Of a stretch of 64,000 nucleotides of DNA, positions 52,001-64,000 are shown one piece after another. The translations under genes and the position numbers were made by a program. The DNA lies in NCBI GenBank assembly GCA_013433145.1, contig CM024176.1, positions 4,522,849 to 4,586,848 of the forward strand. Direction: 5' to 3'. Numbering within the stretch: position 1 is the stretch's first letter; every line of letters starts with the position of its first letter. The DNA comes from Ascaris suum. Lineage: Eukaryota > Nematoda > Chromadorea > Rhabditida > Ascarididae. A model generated the notes under the pieces. It was not told the DNA's origin, did no database searches, and worked only from the letters and a program-made list of their open reading frames with translations.

Positions 52001-55000
52001 GACCATGAAAACGCCAAATTTATCAGGTTTAGTTACCTCTTATGTCGCATATAAATTGACACTTTTTTTTAAATAGCGGGAAAGCCGATGCAAAATTCAA
52101 AAAATTTGTTTATGATCCATCACAGCGGAATTATATGAGTTGCAAATATAAGATGGCGATGTCATGCTCTTAAGCATGTCTGAGTATGTTTATGCATTTA
52201 TTCAATGTCTACTCACCAGTTTTAATTCCCAATTTTTCAACCGATGGTTTAATAAGCAAATGCATTATTGGCATGTTTTGCTGAGGGTTTTTTTGCTTAT
52301 TTAGGTATAAAGTATATTCGGCTATTAGATTGGCGTGACGGACTGCAAGCCGTTCAGACTAAATGTTTATTTGGCCTGAGATCAGTATATCCATTGCTTC
52401 TACAGATATCTTCAATGTCTTCAATAAATGTTTTTATGGCTTCTTAAAAACTTATATACGTCTCACAATTCTTTCATTACGCAATATTGTTTGATTAACT
52501 TCGCTTCAAGTGAAAAAAGATGTTAGCTTTGTCTAGTACAATTGTTGGTGATTGATTATATAGCGAGATGATTGTAATTCGATGCCGCTGTGATTATTCC
52601 TATTCAAGAGCACTTCCAATTTTCCGTCTTTGCAATGATTGGCTCAGCTTCCTATCATCACTTAGCGCTAAACCCTTCACCTTACCTAAGACGCTTGCTT
52701 TTTGTGACTCATTTCCACTCAAGAAGTCAAATTGCTTGCCGTTTTTGTGACTCATTTCCACTCAAGAAGTCAAATTGCTTGCCGCACTTAAATCCCATCG
52801 TTCACTATTATTTTGGGAATGTTAGAGTTTATTTGTTTTACATTGCACAGCTTCTTTTTCTAGTAGGCGGTACGACAGATCTAAAATGATAGGAACTGAT
52901 TGATTTACAATGAACGGAACATTGTTGCAGATGTATTCGAAACGAGAGATCTTGCAGTGCAGATGGCAACAATGAGAGTGATGCATATGCTGTTACCAAT
53001 TCAAGTATCAGCAAAATAATGTCAACCACATTGGGTTGCTTCATGCCATCCGAATGTGTGGCAATCTCGTCCTGCTATGAGAGAGAACAATCCAATTCTG
53101 TGGCCCTTTCTTATGCCATTGAACGATCTAGAAGCCGTCTGATCAAGGTGAGTGGCCGACATTAGCTTCAAATGAATGAGCATATAAGTCATATGTATAA
53201 AACGAATAGCTTTTGTTGAAGACTAAAAGATATCTTTTGACACCCAACACCGAAATCGTACAAAACAAGCGTATTTTAGCTTTAAAGCTCTTAAATGGAA
53301 GTTGCAGATTGTCGATCATGCTCGTTCTTCCTTCCTTATTTCTCTTTAATTCTTTAACTTCATCACCCTCTCCTCCCCCCAATTCAGAATATGCTATAAG
53401 AAATGTGAGTTTCGGAGTGAGATGGATAAAGAGTGCCGCATCATGCGAGTAACATACAGGGAAGTTTGTGCAGTCCAGCGGTGATTTATGCTTATTTGAT
53501 GAGCAAAAAGGAGGTGATAACAACCTTCAGTATGACGAAATGGATTATTTTATAAACCTGAGTGGATAGTTTCCCACATATAGCAGATAAATTTTCTTCC
53601 AACACTCTCCAGTTCTTTAATCTGGATGCTCCTCGTTGAATGCTTCTTTTCATTCTTTACTTCTATATTTTAATCTGCAGCGCACACTTTTGCTTACCAC
53701 TAATTCGTTATTCGGAAAGGTACTTCCGTGTAATGAGCACACTGAATTGGATGTAAATGACATGCATCCCAAAACAAAATCTGATTTCGGTGAAATTAGG
53801 CAAAGTTCATTCGAACTTGTCGCAGTTTTATTATTGACCAAAATTGGCGTTGTGCTGTGCACAATCCTACTTGATGCTTCGATTATTAATGTGAATGTTC
53901 TGTGCTATTCAAATGTTGTGGATCCGCCAACCTTATACTGAAGAATGCTCCCTAAACCCACACAAATCAGTTGTCTGTAACAGATTTTGAACATGCGGAC
54001 GGCAGAGAAAGAAAAAAATTAAAGAGAACATTTTTATTAGTTGCCTGCAGAGTTCCTTACTTAAGAATGAGTTTCTATTACAGCAGAAGGGAGACAACGA
54101 AGTCGCTGCTACAATATTGCCATCATGTTCAAGACAGGGTTATTGCGGAATATGCTACGATGAAGGTGGTGATGGTTTTGCACTCGCTTGTGGGCATCAC
54201 TTCTGTCGAGAGTGTTGGGCGCATTACGCGTATCTCAAAATCAAACTCGGTCAAGCTCCAGTTATGTGCATCGTAGGTTTTACTTAATATTTGATAGCTT
54301 CTAGTGTAATATTCAAATACCGCTCAAAATGGAATCGTGAATGAGATGAAGCATAAAATCGCCTTCTCCACAGTCATGCGCTTTCCCATCAAGCTTATCG
54401 AAATTACCTTTAAAAAACAACACAATGACTAATACATGTGTATAAAGCGTGATATTCCTTTTGCTTTGCCTGTATTCCAGCGAACCCATCGGATTCATCT
54501 ATGGCGTTCTCCTCTAATATTGCATATCTCAACCTTTTGCACGTAGAGGATTCTTTTGAATTGCAAAAGAATCGCTGCTGATTTGTGCTGATGTCTTTTA
54601 ATGCACCCGCATTATATATCCAAAAGTGCATGTTACCCTTTTTTAAACGTCAAGCTGCCCGCTGAAGGTAGTTGATTCGCCTTTTCCATCCGATGTCGCT
54701 CGAAGACAACAGTTGGTGCATACTTTCAATCGCGTACTGCCTCACTGGAGTGATTGATCATTTTCTTTTTCATTCTGTGCTTCCTAAATGGATTCATGTC
54801 GCACATATAACCAAATGCCGAAACTTCAAGGTTATTTCTTTTTTAAGTAATGCTTGCACACTAATAGTACATTAGTACAGAAGAAAGCCTGTCTAAGTTT
54901 GAGAGAAAGAAACTGAATTCGAATTGTTGTGAATATTAGTTGAAGTTAAAGTAAAGTTCATCTCTCGTTGTTTTCACTTGCAAAAGATCCTTCTTTCAGG

Positions 55001-57768
55001 AGTATAAATGCGACGAATTCCTCAATCCTGAGCATCTGCTGTTGATACTTCCAATCGCAGTACGTGACCAATATGAGCGTCTGCTGTGTAACAGTCAGTT
55101 GATAAGATCGGAATGGATTTATTGCGCAAGATGTACTCGAGTTGTGCACGTCGATTCCACCAATGAAGGCACTGTGGTTGTGGTGTGCAAATGTGGAGCA
55201 GCGATGTGTACGAAATGTGGCGAACGAATGCATATGCCATTGTCTTGTGCGGATGCGAGGTTTTATCTCAACGCTGTCGAGACGAATGGTTCGTTGATGT
55301 GCTTCACGGTTTACGGTCCTATAAGACTTCACGATTATGGTCCATCAGCATGGCCATGATATTATAGTTGTCACAGTGTGCGGAAGAGATCTTTTGTCTG
55401 ATGATTCTTGTTTAGAGAGAGAGGGAGGGGGGGGGGGGATAAATTTGGAATTTTACGGGAGGAGAGGGGAGGGAAGATTCAGTAAACCCGAAGTGTTACT
55501 TATATGTGGACTGTCGCTGCTAAGATGAATTTTAAATTTTTTTAAAATCTAAATTTGGAATTTAATGGAGACACAACTTTGCTACTACTCCACCCGTCCC
55601 CTCCTCTTCTCTTATGGCACGACAACGGTGGAGTAATTTCAGCGGAACGTAATCCGTAGTTAGCGCTGCGGTCCAGCCAATAGAATGAGGAACAATTTTC
55701 AGGTCGCAATTTTCATATAGCAAGTGAAGAACGCAGCGTAATGGTAAAGCAGTGCCCAGAATGCCATCTTTTCTGCGAGAGGATCGATGGATGCAATCAT
55801 ATGGAATGCCCGTGTGGTGCAGATTTCTGTTACGTTTGTGGTAAACCGTTCTTTGGCGACCGTAGCGATCACTACGCATGCTCCAGTGATGTTACCGTGG
55901 TAATTATTTTGTTATCTTCTCTCTCATCAAATAAACTTCTAGCCATAGAGAGTGAGCGTATAGGAATATTTCTCATGCTGTTGTCTAATGAGGTGACTTA
56001 AATAGCCACTAATTGGTACTCGGGCTCGGCGTAGCAACGAAAAATTGGATGCGCCACCCGAGACATTTCTTCGAAAGGCATTTCCTACGCAGAATGAAAT
56101 ATGATTTATATTTAAGGAATATGAGCGAAAATACTACGAATAAAGCAATCTTTTAGGCGTGCTCAGAGAATTCTTCCAAATTGTTTCACCGTTCTCACAG
56201 TTTCTGCAGGCGAACAAAAGCGTGATATCGCGCTGATAAATCTTCCGATTGAAATATTAGGTGCGGCACCAATTCATTTCTTTATGTCGCGTTTTCAGGT
56301 GAAAAACGATGAAAATCATATAAATCTGAAACAGTGAAAATCTGCGAACTTTCGCCATTTGACTCAATTATGGGTGTTCCTTGATTTCTTCAATTTTCGA
56401 ATAATTTTGCGGCTTATTTGAATGTTTTAAATCCGAGACATTGTTTTTTCACCTAAAGTTGGGTCTCACTAATTTCCTTTTATTTTGTAGAAGTGTATTG
56501 GAATTCAAGTGCTAGAATTTCTTTCAAAAAAAACACTCCCGTTTGCAATCAACAAATCATGAATTCTAATTGTCCGCCTAGATTGGCTACAAAAGATGCC
56601 CGAAAAAAATTCATGTGGTTGCTTTTCGTGTTCATCGAGATTGCCTACTTTCCTCGGTCCAGTTTTATAGTGTGGTTGTGATTCGCTTCCTGATAATGTC
56701 GAGACTTGAGCCTAATTCTTCTAGTAAAGGAAATATGAGGGAGAGGATAAGAGATAAGGGAGAGGAAAATTTCCTATGTACAAATTCTCCATCATTTACT
56801 TTCAAAATAATCATGTTTTGATTGTTCAGCGAGTAGACCTCTTTGACGTCCCAAAAGTTGCATTCAACAAGCTATCGTTGGCGATGTTCGAAGAATGTGT
56901 ACGCCTTCGTCAAGCAAGAGAGGGTCATCAGTTGCACATACTCCGCAAGCACTTAACTCGAATACTTCATCACGATTATGATGAAGTTTACCGAATTCTC
57001 CAGTTGTATTGTGCTGTAAGTGAATTCTCAATTGTTGCGAGTTGTAGATAGGAGAGAGTTTTGCCTTTGAACTCTTCTAGAGTCGGGAAGGTTCGATTCA
57101 CATATGGCAGATCCATCGCATACAATGTCGAGAATATAACCATGAGAGATCTGACATTTCAGCAGGCCCTTCGCTTGTCAAGAAGCCAAAAGTTTCTGTT
57201 TTGATTTTTATTTCCAAAGTTGTTTATACGTTAAGAGTATTTTTGTACCATGTGAGCAGAATCAACTGGTTTCTGCGTTCAGTTTGCTATGTACGGTTTT
57301 TTATCACCACTTCTCACTTATGTAATTGCAGCAACGATAACATTTCCTAGTTCCTAGGCGAGTTGTGCCATAACGCTTTTATAATTTCGGTGATTGATGA
57401 GAGAAACTGCACATTCATTATCACAAATATCAAGTAATATCGGTGATAATTTCTTATCAGTGGTCATTTTATTTCAGGCATGTGAATCGTTGGAATTAGG
57501 AGTGCTGGGAAGTCACTTGTTCCGTCGTCAGATGAGACATGTTGAAGATAACAATACGCTGATGAAGGCCACTGTGGTCTCCAGTTCTATCAGTGGATTG
57601 CTATTGCGTCTTCGCTTCTTCGTACGGGATCTGTTGAGGAAATCTCAAGTTACGTCAACGAAAAGGACCGCACTTATCGAACTTAAATTGCGCATGGAAT
57701 CTTGTCTAAGGGAATATCTACTGGAAGCGTCTAAAGGCGCAAAGATTCCTGTGTTGACCACGGTCTAA
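47396..57768 (+). CDS. RBR (RING1-IBR-RING2) E3 ubiquitin-protein ligase with Ariadne/CUL9-like tail, 5' end unresolved
   Basis: RBR ligases accept ubiquitin from an E2 bound at RING1 onto a RING2 cysteine, then pass it to substrate. Exons read: 47396-47501, 48081-48212, 48822-49015, 50554 to about 50914 (end uncertain), 51662-52026, 52931-53147, 53681 to 53719 or 53752, 54051 (or 54084)-54272, 55000-55288, 55703-55899, 56830-57015, 57478-57768. Phases agree at nearly every junction. RING1 is CGIC, then ACGHHFCREC, then CIEYKC split across a junction. IBR runs from YCARC through CKCGAAMCTKCGERMH to SC. RING2 is CPEC, then DGCNHMECPCGADFCYVC; the Cys in GCNH is the expected catalytic residue. 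The tail LAMFEECVRLRQAREG and ACESLELG... resembles the CUL9 Ariadne region. The N-terminal half has a Lys/Arg-rich segment near 50570-50680 and no domain I recognise. Stop TAA at 57766. The 5' exons lie upstream or were missed. Confidence 0.75.
52699..52784. repeat. Tandem duplication, 43 bp x 2, in an RBR ligase intron
   Basis: Two identical copies of a 43-bp unit starting TTTTTGTGACTCATTTCCAC. Identity suggests a recent duplication. It lies in the intron 52027-52930. Confidence 0.85.
54051..54272 (+). CDS. RBR ligase exon: RING1
   Basis: The exon ends at a GTAGGT donor in phase 0 after CATC. It carries CGIC, eleven residues on ACGHHFCREC, and the first Cys of the last pair, completed by EYKC in the next exon, giving the C-x4-C spacing usual for Ariadne-class RING1. 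Two acceptors in the same frame are possible (before 54051 or before 54084). The longer version adds SSLLKNEFLLQ, a helical stretch where Ariadne proteins have a UBA-like segment. Confidence 0.8.
55000..55288 (+). CDS. RBR ligase exon: end of RING1 and IBR domain
   Basis: Begins after a TTTCAG acceptor with GAG-TAT-AAA-TGC, finishing RING1. It then has a linker (HLLLILPIAVRDQYERLL) typical of the region before IBR, and the IBR Cys/His ligands from YCARC to HMPLSC. The preferred donor is AATG|GTTCGT (phase 1), which joins cleanly to the 2-base phase of the RING2 exon at 55703. The open frame runs further, but the extra part has no conserved content. Confidence 0.8.
55427..55438. repeat. G12 homopolymer in an RBR ligase intron
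   Basis: Twelve G in a purine-rich run between the IBR and RING2 exons. Confidence 0.9.
55703..55899 (+). CDS. RBR ligase exon: RING2 with catalytic cysteine
   Basis: Acceptor ATTTTCAG, donor GTAATT, phase 0 at the end. It encodes KQCPECHLFCERIDGCNHME, then CPCGADFCYVC and a final DHYAC. Spacing fits RING2 of transthiolating RBR ligases: two Cys, the nucleophile in DGCNHMEC, and paired Cys after CGADF. The following exon at 56830 continues as a helical segment with no residues missing relative to CUL9-type proteins. Confidence 0.85.
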
Positions 57769-57836
57769 TATGATTGATGCCATCATATCTATCCTTTTGG
57801 CTGCTTTTTTAAAGGCTCAGTGTTGTCCACTTTTTA

Positions 57837-57842
57837 ATAAAC
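57837..57842 (+). promoter_or_regulatory. Polyadenylation signal AATAAA of the RBR ligase gene
   Basis: AATAAA about 69 bases after the TAA stop, followed by a T-rich stretch. Position and sequence are as expected for a nematode 3' end, and it supports 57768 as the true end of the coding region. Confidence 0.6.
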
Positions 57843-60800
57843 TTTTGTCTGCTGCTGATTCCTATTGTGCCTTCTTTTAGAAGCATTTCTGCTTCTTGCA
57901 CATATTTCTTCTTGCATTGCTGCAACTGCGATTCGTTTCGTCTTTTCTCCGCAATAGTTCAAGTTTTCCATAACATATCTTTCCACCTGTATTTATAGGT
58001 AGTGCCTTAATATGAAATTCTACCAATTTCTGTGGCAATATGGCAGTTCGCCCGTCTCGATCTTTCTCATTTCTCCGTGTATATTCCTTTCTGTGGGTTC
58101 CCAGCCTTCATCAGCGCTACTTTTTTATCTTTTTCGGATGCGTTGATTTGTATTTGTCTAGGAAATCCGAAAATTCGACGATGATCTCCTGAGTGACTCA
58201 AACATTGTTTCGCTGTCATCGCTTCACGTTCCACTGTTTAATTATTAGAAACCGTAGAAATTTCCGGATATCAATGGCAGGAGGATACGTCTGTTCGAAT
58301 ATGCAAGAGAGTGAATCCTTACCTTTGTGAACGAGTGAGTGGTTGAAGAGTTGTCAAAAACACTGCGAAATATAAAAAATTTCACTAATCGCATACATTC
58401 CTGAAAGCTGATGAAACTTCGTAGGAAGTTTATTTGCGACATGAAATTTTTAACACCTTCGGTGCACCTTTCGATTCACCTACTGAGGGGAGCAAGTGAA
58501 ACCCCCGATTTGCGAGCAACTGATGTAGAGAGATATTGAGTGCATCCTCATTTTTGTGCACTTCGAACTCTGTTCGACGTCCGAAGGTAGCGTAGAGGGG
58601 CTTCATATGATGCATGTTTTACACCAGTCAAATTTCATGACTGCAGCATCAACGGTTTCGAGAGTTGGAATATTTCGTTCATTGCAGATTGTATCGCACA
58701 CATAAACATATCGCGAGGATAAAAATTTTCCGCTCCACTATTTTTTATGATTCACATAAGAGGTGCTCCCTACCAACAATCAGCTGCGTAAAAAGCTATT
58801 CGCGCATGACATAAAAATTGATTGACGTCTTAATAATTTACTTCTAAGTTTTGAAATTCATACAGTGATCAGTTATCCAGCCAATGATGAGTGCTGAGTT
58901 CAACACATCAATTTCCAATACGAATATCCGTCACGGTTGGGCGGCATGCTTTTACCAAACTCTGGCAATGGAATCCATGGTTTCGGGGCGGAAATCTATC
59001 CTAGTATCCCCTGGGAAGTGCATTGTTCCGAATTACCCATGAAGATATTTGAAGTCGCCTAACTGTCTGTTGCAAGCGTTGCGGCACAAGTCCCGGGACT
59101 ATCAGCGCGAAGCTTTCCTTATATACTACCGCCTCTTCGCAAGCCAGCATTGTCCTTAAGTCTGATCCCCATGCTTGAAGGGTACAAAAGTCCCCCAAAT
59201 GCACAGCCTTTGGTAAAAACTCCGCAGGAACTCATAGTCCAAATTACGAGGTCCTTCACGAGATACCTGTAATACATTCTTCAGAAAACAGGTTCTTTCA
59301 ATTTGACCTCGCGCTTTATTACTTAATCATGAAAAACTTTTCAGTCATCTCGTCTGGGACGATTTTCATGCTTGCTAAGAAATCGACAACGTCAAGCACG
59401 CGGTTTACAGTTGATGTACAAAATGAAGTTCGTTACGATAAACTGGAGTTTAGAATCAGCTTCTAAAAGTCATTGTCGAAAACGAAAAGTCATCCACCTT
59501 CCTGAGTAGACTTGAGTCATCTGATTTGCATTCCACTTTCAGTTTTTCGTATCAAACAGTTGAATTTTGTGCGTCACTGCACTATAATTATCTCTATTGT
59601 TATCGTCTGTTTTAGATATATTCTTTTACCATACATACATTTGTATATTATACAGATATATCTCTTTCCTTTTATAATTTTCATAATGCAGTCTTCTCCA
59701 GTCAGTGTTGAAAAATACTGCTACTACTGATTGTTGCTAAAATATTTTAGCTGGAATGATTTCTATCGGCAGACGTCGACGGTAATTCTTGCTACCAACA
59801 TTTTCATTGCACCACCGACTCCGTTCTCCTCACTTTCACAATTGCTGTTTTTATGTTACCTTAGCGGGCTTACTTTGATTACTTCTAACTATATCGATTA
59901 TATATAAGTGTCTCGCTGCTACCAACACTATACTTATAGGTGCGTTGCTACTTCTATTCTACGATGAAGTGAATATATAACAAGTACAGTTCAAGTTTAC
60001 ATTAACTGCTAGTGCTTAAAGCATTTATTGAGCAACGATGTAATTGCTTTTATTATAGAACGCAACGTATTTCTTTTTGAAAAGAAGCAATAATACTTAT
60101 GACGAGCGAAAGCAACAATGAATATCTCCTTAAAACACAACTAATTTGAAGCGAATCTCACTCATAATTCAGGTCATACTTCAACCAAGAATTTTAACAA
60201 GTACTGTCACTAAACTGTTCTTTAATTTAATTTTCGATAAGAATCTTATGATTTAAGCGCAAAAAACAATGTTCAAAAGAACAGCTTACTGAACTACCTT
60301 GCTTGCAAATACTACAAAATTGTGACACAACCGTTGAGAAAGGTTAATTGATACGCGCACGCCTTAATTAACTACTGCGAACTTGTGTACTTCAAGCTAC
60401 ATTTTTTCCTCTCTGTTCTCCATCTCTGCACGAATCTCTTTAACAGGTACAGTCTCCATCTGCATCAAATCATCACCTTTACGATACACAGCTCCTCATA
60501 TCTATAATTTAAAAAACAGGCACATCGGCCCACGTTCAATTCTCTTCAGTGACAAAAGAAACTTTGCCTGAAATGAGAAACAAACCCTAGAAAATGAGAA
60601 CAGAGATGACTGGATCGTGCAAGCAGATTTACCGCTCCATTTTTCTACAGCGTGACAGTGAAATACTTCCTCAAAAAATGCCCCGGTCGTTATTCGAAAC
60701 CAGGATATCAGAGGATTTCTTTCTGTTCTGTCAGTTATAGTATTTATTTCTATTTGATTTCCCATTGTCAATAAGAGCAATGAAACGAATACCCTGTGAA

Positions 60801-62484
60801 ACGTTATCTAGAAGGCTTCTGCACGTAATTATTTACCACCTTTCTCTTCCTTTCTGCGGGTAAGTAACATCAACCATTATAACTGTAAAAAGAATTTTAG
60901 GAAAGATCATCATAAGGAAAAGAAATTCGTAAACAGATCAGAAATAGGAGAATATGGATTCGATAAATGAACGCCTGATATTTTAGTCATCCAAGGGTAT
61001 TGGCCAAAATTTAGGCGAAATATTTCCATTGACGTGCGCTCACAAAAACCTTGAAGAACGATGAAATATGAGACTCTGAACATAGGAGCTGATTGCTATT
61101 ATAGAGAACAAAATTATAAAATTAGCACGGAAATTATGAACTGCAGAATACACACACGCACACATGCACACACGCACAAGAGCAATCGACAACCGCCGAC
61201 ATGACATTTAAATGCAAAAAAAGCAAAAATTTGGCAAATATTATCGAAATTATAATAAAACGCGTTAAATAGGCAAGTAAGCTGAGGTGGTATCATAATA
61301 CGTCAACAACACATCATACAAATTATGCTTTAAGTGATGAACAAACAAAGGTGTTGCATGGCGGAAATGAAATCAATGAATCTAACGAATTAAACAAATT
61401 CTTTAATGAAGTCAACAAGCCAGCAAACTATGCAGTATTATTCATCGATGAATAAGTCGAAATTGCAATCTTATCACAAGAGATTCAATCTCTTGCAATC
61501 TTTATGGAATGTCCGACTTATTTCCTAAAATGAACTCCGCTTAACCTCAACGCGCAACACCGCTATTTGTTATTAAGAAATTAAATGAAGCAGTTTGTGC
61601 AGCTATGTTACCATTGTTCGATGTATACCTCTATGTATTTTAGCACGTACGTGGCAATGAATAACAGCTCTCTTATTCCCTCATTCACACGATTATCTCT
61701 ACTTATGAAATGTTCATGACAAAGGGACAGGACATTTTCATACGAGGTCGATGTACTACATGAAGTTATCTATTCTCACACCTTATTCATTCATAATTCC
61801 CACAACATTCGGTATCCCATGATATTCGACTGCTTGAATCGATCCTACCGTTTGATTTTGTTTACCAACAATTTGAATGTGAACCGGCTGACGATGAAGC
61901 TAACCGACTTTTTGGATTGTTTCACTTCATGGATTGAACGGATTAATCAGTAGATGGAAATGGATCGTTGGAATCCTTTCGGCTAGTCAAATTTTACAGA
62001 CTGCCATAATATTAACTAATCAGATTCACTGACACATTATAAATGTGCCGATGCTACTTTCGTTTTATTCATAGTCCTCCTCATCACCTCCGTTGTGTTT
62101 ACTCTCTCGCTCGTCATGCGCGATGACATGTACGCCTGTCAGACAATAGGCTAGCAGTCTCTTTGAAGCATCTTCTCGCATATCTAAACCTTCATATGCG
62201 AACGCATAGTTTTCTCATGGCACTTAAGGGAAGCGGGTGCGCCTCGTATATTTTTTCCTAAACAATGCGTTGATATCTTTTACTTCTATTTTTCGACAAG
62301 CAACCCGCATTTTGCAGTTTTTCCACATGCAATCTGGCCAGATTTTATATTTACCAAATGTTTGAAAGAATACTTCCATATGGTATTGGTTATTCAGATA
62401 CGAACATCTAGTTCCCACTTGAACTTACTCGATGCTTTCAGTCCGAAAGAATCGAGCTATTGTAATGTAATGAGAGAATGTCAT
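57843..62484. other. Intergenic, no supported gene
   Basis: Very AT-rich from 59.5 to 62 kb. The block 58,430-59,270 is GC-richer with broken frames and may be a decayed mobile element; no motif identifies it. Confidence 0.35.
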
Positions 62485-64000
62485 TCATTTGCCAGGATTA
62501 TGTTGTTCCTGTATGAGTTGCAGTAAGTTGAAGTTTGGCAATCGTCCATGTGTACTCGCTCCGAGCGACATTTGCGCCTGCTGTATTAACCGAACCATTT
62601 CGGTTATCGCCGGATTGAGAGTGCTTGTATTTGAGACATTCGTTTGTATCGATGGTGTAAAGATGCCAATGGGAACAGAACTAGAAATAAACGACTTCAT
62701 AAAAATCGGAAGTTAGAGAGTGGAACCTCCCTTGCTCGTATATTTAGAATGCTATTTATTTTATTAAAAATAAAAAGATGCTTCACCTTAAAGGTCGAAA
62801 TTAAATGATGCACTTTTTCCTCGCCTTATACTTCGGAACAAACGTATAAATGTCCCATATGCAATGAATGCCTCGGTTTTGAATGTTTTCTCCACACTTC
62901 TTTTGCTTGCAAATCGTAGAGAAATGCAAAGACTGTATATACTGAAATATATGATTCCAAGAAAACATTATATAATCGTCGATGATGACGCGATATTGCA
63001 CACCATCATCGCTGATAGCAATGTGGCGGGTCCCACTGGTGTAGCTGAAAGTCGCACAGATTGCATGGGGTCAACAATGGCCCATCTATGTTTGGCGAAT
63101 TTAACTTATACTTTACTAGGTACTGCCTCGGTGAGTGGGACAGATCACAGCAGAAGAGAGTAGAATATTTCTGTGTTGCTTATGGTCGCTGTAACTGCAA
63201 ACTTCCTCCTGCCGCGATAATAATCACAGTCACTTTTATTTTTAGCTACCTTTCAAGTCATACTATTAAAAGTCCTCTCTTTTAAACTGCAAAAATTGGT
63301 CACTGAGATTCCACTTATTGGCAAAACTTCAGGGTGATTTCGAACAAAATAAGTATAGTTCGACCAACCTTGGCTCAATATTGAAAGCATTCGTCGAATG
63401 CTTCAAGTCCAACTTCCCATTGGTAAGGTCAAGAGGTGTAGATGCTTCGCCATTCTGACATGAGTCCTTCGGTTGCTTTACAGCCTGAAATACCTCAACT
63501 TTTCTATCACATTTACTTGATATGGGGAAGAGAAATTAAATTTTCAAATACTAAAAAATACTTTGAGTATCTCAGAATTCAACATAATTTCAAGTACTCT
63601 CCTATCACTCCAACAATAGCAAGAGGTACCGGTTATGAAATGACTTTATAGCGACTTAATAACTTTTATTGAAATGCACAAAACCTGATTTCAAAAAATT
63701 TTGCAAGTGATCTGCATAAAGAATTTATTCCACCTTGAAAAGGGACCGTGCAACCTTATCACCTATTACATGCACTAATCTCTTTGCTCAATGCTGCTGC
63801 CCAATAGCTTTTCTGAAAGCAGGATCAAACAGGTATGCTATTTTCACTAAAATACTTCACCAAAAAGTGCAATTATAAAGTAGGTCATACTATTATATTT
63901 GAGTGCTGCCAGATTGCGAAATCAAATAACTTGAGATCTAGCAGCAATATCAAATGAATATAGCGCTATCGAGTGATCGAGCATAACTTGACTTACCTTA
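62485..64000 (-). CDS. 3' end of an unrecognised minus-strand gene, 5' part beyond the window
   Basis: Exons in transcript order: 64000-63997 (last four bases before a GTAAGT donor), 63484-63369 (TTTCAG acceptor; AVKQPKDSCQNGEASTPLDL then TNGKLDLKHSTNAFNIEP), 63044-62943 (TTTCAG acceptor; HIAISDDGVQYRVIIDDYIM), 62680-62485 (TTTCTAG acceptor; NPAITEMVRLIQQAQMSLG, ends NPGK and TGA). The three full exons join in phase and give about 137 C-terminal residues. Composition is polar and intracellular-looking, with a Gln-rich helical tail. I do not recognise the family. The donor at 62943 (GTATAT) is the least certain junction, since the frame stays open beyond it. Confidence 0.5.

Noticed and set aside
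57060..57120. B-box-like GGTTCGATTC as a tRNA T-arm
   Set aside because: No matching acceptor stem, A box or cloverleaf upstream; it is within intron sequence of the ligase gene.
57081..57254. Additional in-frame exon between the last two ligase exons
   Set aside because: Open and phase-compatible, but inserting it breaks the alignment with the CUL9-type tail; direct joining of 57015 to 57478 is better.
62864..63651. Plus-strand gene with exons ending at 63130 and 63422
   Set aside because: Splice sites looked good, but the minus strand over the same bases gives more protein-like exons that join in phase with the clear minus-strand terminal exon at 62485-62680.
63763..63812. Extra minus-strand exon (KSYWAAALSKEIS)
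   Set aside because: Its phase fits the last exon but not the better-supported exon at 63369-63484.

Overview
The window is a piece of a nematode nuclear genome, most likely a clade V parasitic (strongylid-like) species. This rests on AT-rich sequence, small exons separated by introns from about 50 bp to 1.7 kb with GT..(T)TTCAG borders, and gene families expected in nematodes. The species is an inference. I found no bacterial-type operons, CRISPR array, rRNA or convincing tRNA. Because the genes are split into short exons, I rebuilt them by joining exons whose splice sites, reading phase and protein content agree. Most long single-frame ORFs here are not genes.

Layout. (1) 1-12,370: no confident gene; two related GC-centred hairpins, a reverse-transcriptase-like relic near 8.1-8.4 kb, a locus open on both strands near 3.7 kb, and a 14-G tract at 10.4 kb. 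(2) 12,375-19,123, minus strand: a complete eight-exon rhodopsin-class GPCR of about 350 residues, best matched to the GnRH/AKH-type neuropeptide receptors of nematodes (GNRR), with Asn-Arg-Tyr in place of Asp-Arg-Tyr after TM3. (3) 19.1-25.9 kb: no confident gene; a perfect 28-bp palindrome at 24.66 kb. (4) about 27.0-30.6 kb, minus strand: three phase-compatible exons of a multi-pass membrane protein, possibly of the gustatory-receptor-like class, whose 3' exons I could not place. A short plus-strand exon pair with a 48-bp intron lies inside one of its introns. (5) 30.6-47.4 kb: no confident gene; microsatellites, tandem duplications and some isolated exon-like ORFs. (6) 47,396-57,768, plus strand: a long gene ending in a RING1-IBR-RING2 ubiquitin ligase module with an Ariadne-type helical tail resembling that of CUL9; its 5' end is upstream of what I can read. 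(7) 57.8-62.4 kb: no confident gene. (8) 62,485-64,000, minus strand: the 3' end of a gene that continues beyond the window.

The recognised genes have unrelated jobs: neuropeptide signalling at the plasma membrane, a probable sensory membrane receptor, and ubiquitin transfer. They alternate in orientation with wide gaps, so nothing suggests co-transcription. Repeats are simple: two long (AT)n tracts, four G/C homopolymers of 12-14 bp, and several two-copy tandem duplications.
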